Positions 43,042 through 50,377 of a DNA stretch of 64,000 bases are shown here, piece after piece. Position 1 is the stretch's first letter; each line of letters starts with the position of its first letter. The notes beneath the pieces are model-generated. The model searched no databases and had not been told where the DNA came from. It worked only from the letters and a program-made list of their open reading frames with translations. This stretch comes from Synergistaceae bacterium (GTDB lineage Bacteria; Synergistota; Synergistia; Synergistales; Aminobacteriaceae), in assembly GCA_018436595.1 (NCBI GenBank), contig JAHDLC010000003.1, positions 1-64,000 on the forward strand, written 5' to 3'. A program made the translations under genes and the position numbers.

Positions 43042-46000
43042 TTACCTTTTTTTCAACAATACAACCGGAAGGAAAAGCAGCAACGCAAGGGGCGCTGGCC
43101 CCGCTGCGGAGCATCCTCCCCCGTCGGGGCCCCCCACCGTAACGATTTTCGTCGCGGTGCGTCCTTGGGGGTTCTCGTCGTCGGCAGCCGGCAGGATGTC
43201 CGACGTGACGATCATCTGGAGCGGGAACGTCCTGTCGATGTCAGGCGCCGTGTAGAGCATGCGGACGACGTGCTCGGTGCCGTTTTTGAGCAGTGGAACG
43301 GTCCGGTGGCTCACAAAACCCTTGTCGTCCCGGAGGAAAACGGACACGTGGAGAAGAGTGCTGTTTTGAATCCCCTCCGCGTGGTCGAACCGGATGGTTC
43401 CCTGAACAACGGCCGTCCTGCCCGGATCCAGAAGGGCCGTCTCCTCTCCGAAACTTCCGTCTTCGTTGAGAGGGCGTATGGACATGGACCCGGGAAGGAT
43501 GTTCAGCCGCCCGCCCAATGCCGCGCTTTTCAGCAGTCTGCCGCCGCTTTCGGATGCCGCGGCCGTCCGGGTGGAACTCACGAAGTTTGCAGGGTCATAG
43601 ACGCCCACCAGGATATGTCCCTGGTCATTGTTCGTCTGGAGATTTCCTCCGTCGGTGCTGAGGGAAACGTGCAGATACCCCACCGCCTGGGTGCTGCGCG
43701 TGGTAAAGACCTTCGTCAGGTCAGTCCAGTTGTTGGTTGTTCCGCTGTCCCGTCCCGGGATGGATGGAATCGTCCTGGAGCCAAGAAGGGTGGCCTTGCT
43801 GATATCCGGCAGGTCGGTGCTCGAGGTGATGGGCTGGAAACTGAGGGTGACGGTCACGTTGCCGGTGGGAACAAAGCTGTAATTGTACACCCGCAGGTGT
43901 GCGGTCACCTCGGTGTTGATGGGCATGACCTGACCGCTCACGCCGCCTGAGCCGACAATTGTCGCTCCCTCGAAATGGAGTCCCCGCATCCGCCCCGCGT
44001 CTCCCGGAAAGGGATTTTCCTGCCACTTTCCGGCGTTGATGACCCACTGCCGGGGCAGGTTGAGGGCAGGGTCGGCTGTCGCCTTGTAGGGCGAACCGGG
44101 TCCCCAGATCTGGGAATAGAGTTTGGCCAGTCTCGAGACCGCGTAGGCGAAGGAGATGGTGCCGGTATCGCTCGCATAAATTGCTGCATCCACTGTGAAC
44201 TGCTGGTCGGAGGGGGTCATTCCCGAAGGGCTTGCGTAGCTGGCTACGCCCGGCCACGAGACGGTTATTCCGCCAAGCTTGCTTTTGTCCGACGTGGTGA
44301 TCGTGTCCGAGCCGTAGGAATAGTCACCGTGTACGCTGAAGTGTCCTGTCACCTTGATGACCTTGCCCCGGCTGGGAAGATTGAGTTTTGCGTATCCCGA
44401 AACAGTGTTCTTCAGCGAATCCAGTACATCATCATGTCCGATGACCTCCATGGTGAAGTTCGACTGTGTACTGTCAACGTTCCCCATGATCTGTCCCGTG
44501 CTCTTGGCGAGCACGAGGCCGTTGATGTCCTCCCAGAAGTCATCGGGGAGCTTCGATGCCGCACCCTGGGGATAGTCCCTGGTCTGTTCCAGGGTCCGGG
44601 GATAGGAGAACAGGTTCAGCCCGTTGTGCCACGGGTCGTACCAGTCGACCTCTTTTCCGGCTGTGGAGGAGAAACTCGACTGGATGACCCTGGGAACGAT
44701 GAACTGGACGAATTTTCTGTACGTCACGCCGTCCTCTGTCACGAACGCCTGAGACTCGGGCAGAAGAACGGGGTATCGCCACACGTCGTGGGTGTTGGCC
44801 CGGAAAAAAACCTGGTCGTCGTACTGGGCTGTGGCGGACAGGCTGGCCGTAGTGGTGACCGTGGTTCCATAGGTATGGGCGTGAGCGGCCTCTCCGGCAT
44901 ATTCCAGCCCGGCTTCGAACAGGGTGGTGTTCTCTTTCCGGTGATGGACCTGCGCAACCTCTATTCCTGCGGACGCTCCCCAGTGACCCTCGCTTGTTTT
45001 CGTGGTGAGGGTCGTCTCGGAGTCCGATGTCTTGCCCATCATCGTTGTGGAGTATCCGTTGAGAACTGCAAAGGAATCCATGATCCTGGTCGTCCCTCCC
45101 GAGGAGAGGACATCCCAGTGCCGCGGCGGGGCCTGGATGATGAACACCGGTTCGATGTTGTCGTAGACGGTGAAGCCCGTGGGCTCTCCCAGGACCATGC
45201 TGTCCCCGTCGATGTCGGCGGCGGTGATCGTGGGAACCACATTGCCTGCCATCGCCCCGTCCGCCCTGGTGCCCTTGGCGCTGAGCGCCAGCCCATCGGT
45301 CTCGTTCCACGAGAAGATGCCCCACCTGAGCCCTTCCTTGCCGGTGGACCCGGGAAGGGTGGATACAAGGCCGATCTGTTTTTTGAGGATTTCGGTCTCG
45401 GGATAGGCGAACATCCCTGTGTTCATGGAAAAGCGCACGTAACTGGTGTGCATGGTCCAGGTGCTGTCATAGTCGGTCAGACAGTAGCCGTACTTGGTCC
45501 CCATTCCTGTGAGAACTACCACGCCTTCGGTCACCGGCCATTTATGAACGTTGATATGGAGCCTGTTGACATTAGCCAAGGCGCCACTTTCGGCTTCGGT
45601 GTGCACATAGACAAGCTCATCGAAACCGTCGCCGTCGAGGTCATCAATTGAAGCCTCCACAGCGGGGCACGAACTGGACGCCATTTTGGCACCGGAGCTT
45701 ATCTGCACACCCCTGACCGGCCGCGTAACTTCTCCGTTAACTATCTTCCAGACATCGAGATAAAGCTTTGAATTCTGGTAGAGCGCCGGGGTCGTGCTGT
45801 AGAGCACGGCCAGCTCGTCGAAGCCGTCGCCGTCCAGGTCTCCCATGGCGACCGTGGCGCTGTCGTATTGAAGGTACCATTTGCCGGCGTTTTCGGAAAG
45901 CGCGTAAAACCACTCCCACTCCGGAGCGTCGACACCGTTGTACGTCAGCCGGATGATCCTCAGCCGGTTGTTGTGGGCAAGCCCGTCGGGAGCCTTGACC

Positions 46001-46965
46001 ATGGTGTAGTACAGGGCCACTTCAGGATTCCCGTCTCCGTCCATGTCTCCGATCGCTGTTCTGACGCTGTTTGCGGGCTTGACATCAGTGAGTCCCCCGA
46101 CGACGTTTGTCCCGTTTGTGAAAAAGGATTCCGTGTTCTGCCAGACACGGGGTGTTCCAAGGCCCCTGCAGGCCTCGTACAGCGACTTGCCGTCCACGAA
46201 GACGAGCGAATTTCTCATGTTTTCAAAATCATCGGCGCCTCCCGGATTAGTGATGAAGTTCACCAGCCAGTCAGTATAGCCGTCATTGTTCCAGTCCCAT
46301 GCAACCATGTCGTGGGCGACGTTCTGGTCCAGAGCGGGGGCATATATTTTCGAGAGGTCCGCTTTGAACTTGTACTTATAGTAGGGCCGGTGAATGCCGG
46401 TAATCATAACCCTTCCGATGCGCCCCACGGTCCCAGTCGTTTCGTTCCTTCCGGTGAGCTCCATCCAGAGAAATGTACTGTTCTCATCGGTATCCGCCCT
46501 CGTCAGGTACGATGTGCAGATGACCCCCGTCGGAACCTTGGTGAAGGTTTGTGTCCCCATAAAGTCATCGGGGATGGTCCTCGTCTGCGGAACGAGACCA
46601 AACGCCTGGGACTGGGAGAAGACCCGGCTGCCGAGTGTCCCGAGCAATTTAAGGTCCACTCCAAGGTTCGCCTTTGTTGTTGTTATCATGTTGGCCCCGT
46701 AATAATTCGACAGGTCGGTCTCAAGGTTTTCCGCCTGCCCCCGGAAGGTTTTCAGACCGTAGTCCGAGTCCATAAAGGAGATGATCGCCCTGTGTTTGGT
46801 GATCATGACTTTCTGCCACTCCGAACCAAGAGGCTCGGGGGGCGGATCTTCCGCCGACACGATTCCGGCGGATCCCATAAAGCCCCAGAAAACGGAAGCG
46901 GCGGCAAATACCGCCGCCAGCCTGCGAGAGGCCGCCCAGGCCTGTTTCCATATTCCTCGGCACAT
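43042..46965 (-). CDS. Large exported FG-GAP/VCBS-type protein with Synergist-CTERM sorting signal
   Basis: A 1307-residue exported protein. A signal region (RRLAAVFAAASVFWGFMGSAGIVSA) is followed by several calcium-type FG-GAP/VCBS repeats in the N-terminal half (DWNNDGYTDW, DMDGDGNPEV, DLDGDGFDEL twice, DIDGDS). The middle and C-terminal parts are beta-rich with no family I recognise. The C-terminus ends GGPDGGGCSAAGPAPLALLL, a hydrophobic stretch, then KKR, which is the Synergist-CTERM pattern: a Gly-rich linker, Cys, membrane helix and basic tail. It should be anchored to the surface and cut at or near the Cys. The ATG at 46965 follows GGGGAGGG. Confidence 0.82.
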   Translation of the reverse strand: MCRGIWKQAWAASRRLAAVFAAASVFWGFMGSAGIVSAEDPPPEPLGSEWQKVMITKHRAIISFMDSDYGLKTFRGQAENLETDLSNYYGANMITTTKANLGVDLKLLGTLGSRVFSQSQAFGLVPQTRTIPDDFMGTQTFTKVPTGVICTSYLTRADTDENSTFLWMELTGRNETTGTVGRIGRVMITGIHRPYYKYKFKADLSKIYAPALDQNVAHDMVAWDWNNDGYTDWLVNFITNPGGADDFENMRNSLVFVDGKSLYEACRGLGTPRVWQNTESFFTNGTNVVGGLTDVKPANSVRTAIGDMDGDGNPEVALYYTMVKAPDGLAHNNRLRIIRLTYNGVDAPEWEWFYALSENAGKWYLQYDSATVAMGDLDGDGFDELAVLYSTTPALYQNSKLYLDVWKIVNGEVTRPVRGVQISSGAKMASSSCPAVEASIDDLDGDGFDELVYVHTEAESGALANVNRLHINVHKWPVTEGVVVLTGMGTKYGYCLTDYDSTWTMHTSYVRFSMNTGMFAYPETEILKKQIGLVSTLPGSTGKEGLRWGIFSWNETDGLALSAKGTRADGAMAGNVVPTITAADIDGDSMVLGEPTGFTVYDNIEPVFIIQAPPRHWDVLSSGGTTRIMDSFAVLNGYSTTMMGKTSDSETTLTTKTSEGHWGASAGIEVAQVHHRKENTTLFEAGLEYAGEAAHAHTYGTTVTTTASLSATAQYDDQVFFRANTHDVWRYPVLLPESQAFVTEDGVTYRKFVQFIVPRVIQSSFSSTAGKEVDWYDPWHNGLNLFSYPRTLEQTRDYPQGAASKLPDDFWEDINGLVLAKSTGQIMGNVDSTQSNFTMEVIGHDDVLDSLKNTVSGYAKLNLPSRGKVIKVTGHFSVHGDYSYGSDTITTSDKSKLGGITVSWPGVASYASPSGMTPSDQQFTVDAAIYASDTGTISFAYAVSRLAKLYSQIWGPGSPYKATADPALNLPRQWVINAGKWQENPFPGDAGRMRGLHFEGATIVGSGGVSGQVMPINTEVTAHLRVYNYSFVPTGNVTVTLSFQPITSSTDLPDISKATLLGSRTIPSIPGRDSGTTNNWTDLTKVFTTRSTQAVGYLHVSLSTDGGNLQTNNDQGHILVGVYDPANFVSSTRTAAASESGGRLLKSAALGGRLNILPGSMSIRPLNEDGSFGEETALLDPGRTAVVQGTIRFDHAEGIQNSTLLHVSVFLRDDKGFVSHRTVPLLKNGTEHVVRMLYTAPDIDRTFPLQMIVTSDILPAADDENPQGRTATKIVTVGGPDGGGCSAAGPAPLALLLFLPVVLLKKR

Positions 46966-47119
46966 AATGACCCTCCCCTTTTGATCCCTTCCGGAAAGCA
47001 GCCTGTTTTTCGCGGCGGAAACGGGTACCGGCACCCCGCCTCGCTTGATGTTTGATTAGTGCGATTTTTCGGAAGGTTGAATTATCGCAAGCATACACCT
47101 TAGCCTTTTTTTGCGCCAC

Positions 47120-47147
47120 AAAAAAATGCCCCATCCTTTCCTGGGGC
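47120..47147 (-). terminator. Terminator-like hairpin in the leader of the Synergist-CTERM gene
   Basis: On the minus strand a 6-bp stem (47128-47133 with 47142-47147) with an 8-nt loop is followed by an A and a run of seven T. It sits 155 nt upstream of the start codon with no upstream gene to terminate, so it may be an attenuator or the end of a short transcript. Confidence 0.55.
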
Positions 47148-47249
47148 GGACTCTTTCAGGGAGAGACTTATACCTTGCGCTGCAGCACTTTCGTTCGTTT
47201 TGCTGAGATGGAATTGGATCAGCAATCTCCCGTGGTCAGAAGTGTACAC

Positions 47250-47278
47250 TTGACAATTTGTGAACAATATGGTTAAAA
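47250..47278 (+). promoter_or_regulatory. Promoter of the HDOD / HD-GYP operon
   Basis: A perfect TTGACA (47250-47255), a 17-nt spacer and a poor -10 (TTAAAA, 47273-47278) lie about 60 nt upstream of the start. The segment TTGaCA-n5-TGaaCAA across it is a weak palindrome that could bind a regulator. Confidence 0.5.
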
Positions 47279-47336
47279 GATAAAAGGTGTATTTTATTCT
47301 CGCTCCGCCGCTGCGGAGCAGAATCCGGGGGACAGC

Positions 47337-48614
47337 ATGGAATACGTATCCGTCAGCCGTCTTCAATCGGGCATGGTGCTTTCCGGGGATCTTATCGCCC
47401 CGAACGGCCGGTTCATATTGCCCAAGGGAGCCCGCCTGACCCCCAAAAACATCATGAGCCTCAAGATCTGGGGAGTCTCAGAAGTTCCCGTGGCCAAAGC
47501 AAAAGACCTGGAAGAATCGTCCGGAGGAGAGGAACTTCTTTATTCCTCCTCCGTCATGGAAGAAGCCAGGAACATGGTGCTTGACCTGTTCTCGGGCACT
47601 CCTCCCGCCTCGCCCATAATGGAAGAGGTTTTCACCGTCGCCGTGAGGGTGAACGCCGCACGGATCGCCGAAGGACTTCCGGCGCGGCGGCCCGAAACCT
47701 TCTCCCTGTCCCTTCCCGTCAAGCCCAGCATCTCCGACGAGAAAATCGACATGGAGGACATTCTCAGGACCGAAGTGGGACTCACCTCCTTTCCGGACGT
47801 GTATTTCCGCGTTTCGGAGGCCCTTCAGTCCCCCAAGAGCTCCGTCTCCCACATCGCCGACCTCATCAGCAGGGACACCGCCCTCTCGGCCACCCTTCTC
47901 AAGCTGGCCAACAGCGCCATTTACGGTGTTCCCGCAAAGGTGGACTCCATCTCCAGGGCCACGGCCCTCATCGGCGGACGGGCCCTCTCGGTGCTCGCCC
48001 TCGGCGTATCCGCCGTCCAGAATTTCAGGGACATTCCCGTGGAATGGGTCAACATGGAATCCTTCTGGAAACACTCCGTATCGGTGGCGGTCATCGCCCA
48101 GATCCTCGCCTCGAAGAAAAACCCCAGGGTCATCGAACAGGCCTTCGTGGCGGGCATGCTCCATGACATCGGGCGGCTCGTCCTCTACCGCCACGCACCC
48201 TTCACCATGGCGCGCCTCATCTCGGCGTCCGCCGAGAGAAAAATTCCGCTGGCGGCCATGGAGAAGGAAGTCCTCGGCTTCGACCACGGAGAGCTCGGCG
48301 GGAAGCTGCTGGAGCGGTGGAATTTCCCCCTCTCCCTTTCCGACATGGTCCTTCAGTACCATGGACCGAAGGAACAGATCAAAACCTTCCCTTCCGCCCT
48401 TCTCGCAGCCGCCGACATTATCGCAGCGGCCATCGGCGAGGGAAACAGCGGATCGCTCCATGCCTCACCGATACCCGACAGCGTCTGGAAAGTGGTGGAT
48501 CTTCCCTGTTCCGTCATCGACATGACGGCACGGCAGGCTCACAGGCAGATTACCGAAATTTACAGCCTTTTCAAAGGCGGCGATGACGATGGAAAAACAG
48601 TTCCTCACTCTTGA
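47337..48614 (+). CDS. HDOD-domain signalling protein
   Basis: A 425-residue protein with an N-terminal region of about 130 residues and a C-terminal HDOD domain (about 145-345). The pattern LISRDTALSATLLKLANSAIYG and LIGGRALSVLALGVS, with AFVAGMLHDIGRLVLY and EVLGFDHGELGGKLLERW, is typical. HDOD domains are catalytically reduced HD relatives that usually act as signalling adaptors in motility, cell-cycle or c-di-GMP circuits. The MLHDIG motif is kept. It overlaps the start of the HD-GYP gene by 32 nt, so they are coupled. Confidence 0.85.
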   Translation: MEYVSVSRLQSGMVLSGDLIAPNGRFILPKGARLTPKNIMSLKIWGVSEVPVAKAKDLEESSGGEELLYSSSVMEEARNMVLDLFSGTPPASPIMEEVFTVAVRVNAARIAEGLPARRPETFSLSLPVKPSISDEKIDMEDILRTEVGLTSFPDVYFRVSEALQSPKSSVSHIADLISRDTALSATLLKLANSAIYGVPAKVDSISRATALIGGRALSVLALGVSAVQNFRDIPVEWVNMESFWKHSVSVAVIAQILASKKNPRVIEQAFVAGMLHDIGRLVLYRHAPFTMARLISASAERKIPLAAMEKEVLGFDHGELGGKLLERWNFPLSLSDMVLQYHGPKEQIKTFPSALLAAADIIAAAIGEGNSGSLHASPIPDSVWKVVDLPCSVIDMTARQAHRQITEIYSLFKGGDDDGKTVPHS

Positions 48615-50304
48615 AAAGCTGCAGAACCGGATCATTTCGCTGGAGGAAGAGCGCATTGCCGTCACCAACGCCCTCGACATCGCGCTCAAGATCAACGACA
48701 TCCAGCCCGACGCCGCCGCCGAAACCACGGTGGAATCCATTCTCGCCCTCTGCTACGAACGCACGGGCAAGCTCATCGGCCTCAGGGGGGGAGCTTTCTA
48801 CCTTTTCCGGGAGGAGGACGCGGGGTTCCAGCTCGCCTATGCCAGCTCCCCCGAGTCAAAAAAGAAGATCGAAAAGGAACTGCCCGCACTCATCGACGAC
48901 GGAACTCTCGCGTGGGTCGTCCAGACGGAGCGGGCAGTAACGGCGAAGCTCTCCACGGGAGAGGACGCCTTCCTCCACGCCCTGGCCACGCCGGGAAGGA
49001 CCATGGGGGCCTTCATCGGCATCCTGAGGGACAGGAAAGAAGACATCCTCGACATCTGCTACGCCCTGCTCTCCATCTATTTCAGCCAGGTGGCGGGAGT
49101 CCTGCAGAACCGGGAGCTTTTCCGGGTGGCCAAAACGGAGAACAGGAGCCTGTCCTCGGCCGTCAACGTCCTGCGGGAAACGGAGGAAAAACTCGTCTCC
49201 CTGAACCGGACCCTGGAGGAAATGGTCCGGGAGCGGACCCGGGAACTGGAGAAGATCAACGAACGGCTCCTGGCGGAGATCGCCGAGCGGAAGCGGAAGG
49301 AAGAGGCCCTGCTCGAAAGCGAGGAGCTTTCCGCGAGCCTGCTCAACCACTCCCCGAACCCCATACTGGTGGTCAACCCGGACACGTCGGTGAAGTACAT
49401 CAACTTCTCTCTCGAACAGATCACGGGGTATTCCCTGGTTGAGGTCATCAACCGCAAGGCCCCCTATCCGTGGTGGAGCGAGGACGATCTCCATTTCATG
49501 TCGGAGTACTACAAACAGGTCACCGCCAGCGGCACCTCCAAACGAGAGCATCTCTTCAGGAAAAAGAACGGCGATCCTCTCTGGGTCGAAGTGAGCATGA
49601 CCACCATCCTCGGAGAGAACGGCCCCAAGTACTCCATCGCAAACTGGGTGGACATCACCGAGCGGAAAATGGCCGAGTCGGCCAGGGAACACGCCGAACA
49701 GCTCCTCACGGAGACGAACGTCAAGCTCAGGGATACCGTGGACGGCATCGTGGTCTCCATGGCCAAGGTCGTCGAGACCAGGGACCCCTACACCGCCGGC
49801 CATCAGGAGCGGGTCGCCCGGCTCGCCATAGCCATCGCCCGGGAAATGGAGCTGCCGGAGGAGCAGGTCAGGGGGGTGGGCGTGGCGGCGGTACTCCATG
49901 ACCTCGGAAAAATCGACGTCCCGGCGGAGATCCTGAGCAAACCCTCCCGGCTGAAGGACAAGGAGTACAGCCTCATCCAGGACCACTGCAACGCAGGGTA
50001 TCAAATCCTGAAGAACGTGGACTTCCCCTGGCCCGTTGCCCAGGCTGTCCTCCAGCATCATGAGCGGATGGACGGCTCAGGGTATCCCTCCGGAATCTCC
50101 GGGGACAACATCCTCCTGGAATCAAGGATTCTCGCCGTGGCCGACGTGGTGGAGGCCATGTCATCCCACCGCCCCTACAGGCCGAGCCTCGGCCTTGAGC
50201 AGGGGCTGGGGGAAATCACCAGGTTCCGCGGGAAGGGATTCGACGAGACTGTTGTGGATGCCTGTCTCGCCATCTTCGCCAGGGGAGAGTCCCCCTGGGA
50301 GTGA
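48583..50304 (+). CDS. GAF-PAS-HD-GYP cyclic-di-GMP phosphodiesterase
   Basis: A 573-residue cytoplasmic protein with a GAF-like domain (about 40-190), a coiled coil (about 195-250), a PAS domain (about 255-370, ending in ANWVDITERKMAES) and an HD-GYP domain (about 385-573). The catalytic HD is in AAVLHDLGKIDVP, followed by HHERMDGSGYPSGI, the HxxxxGxGYP pattern. It should break down cyclic di-GMP in response to a signal sensed by GAF or PAS. A strong terminator follows. It converges on a GGDEF gene. Confidence 0.9.
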   Translation: MTMEKQFLTLEKLQNRIISLEEERIAVTNALDIALKINDIQPDAAAETTVESILALCYERTGKLIGLRGGAFYLFREEDAGFQLAYASSPESKKKIEKELPALIDDGTLAWVVQTERAVTAKLSTGEDAFLHALATPGRTMGAFIGILRDRKEDILDICYALLSIYFSQVAGVLQNRELFRVAKTENRSLSSAVNVLRETEEKLVSLNRTLEEMVRERTRELEKINERLLAEIAERKRKEEALLESEELSASLLNHSPNPILVVNPDTSVKYINFSLEQITGYSLVEVINRKAPYPWWSEDDLHFMSEYYKQVTASGTSKREHLFRKKNGDPLWVEVSMTTILGENGPKYSIANWVDITERKMAESAREHAEQLLTETNVKLRDTVDGIVVSMAKVVETRDPYTAGHQERVARLAIAIAREMELPEEQVRGVGVAAVLHDLGKIDVPAEILSKPSRLKDKEYSLIQDHCNAGYQILKNVDFPWPVAQAVLQHHERMDGSGYPSGISGDNILLESRILAVADVVEAMSSHRPYRPSLGLEQGLGEITRFRGKGFDETVVDACLAIFARGESPWE

Positions 50305-50318
50305 GAATAACGCACTGT

Positions 50319-50360
50319 AGGACGGCCGAAGGCTTCAGCCTCCGGCCGTCCTGTTTTTTT
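50319..50360 (+). terminator. Terminator of the HDOD / HD-GYP operon
   Basis: A 10-bp stem (50319-50328 with 50343-50352) with an inner 3-bp extension is followed by a run of seven T. It lies between convergent HD-GYP and GGDEF genes. Confidence 0.88.
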
Positions 50361-50377
50361 ACAGGAGCAGCCCCTTC

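Larger units (their letters stand above)
46966..47336. other. 371-nt divergent intergenic region with leader hairpin
   Basis: It separates the Synergist-CTERM gene (minus) from the HDOD gene (plus). It holds a minus-strand hairpin with a T run (47120-47147), a plus-strand promoter at 47250-47278, and a 7-bp hairpin (47302-47308 with 47313-47319) just before the HDOD start. I see no gene in it. Confidence 0.6.

Noticed and set aside
46966-47336. Cyclic-di-GMP (GEMM) riboswitch ahead of the HDOD or Synergist-CTERM gene
   Set aside because: Fragments like GCGCAA occur, but the conserved core and tetraloop-receptor arrangement are missing on both strands.
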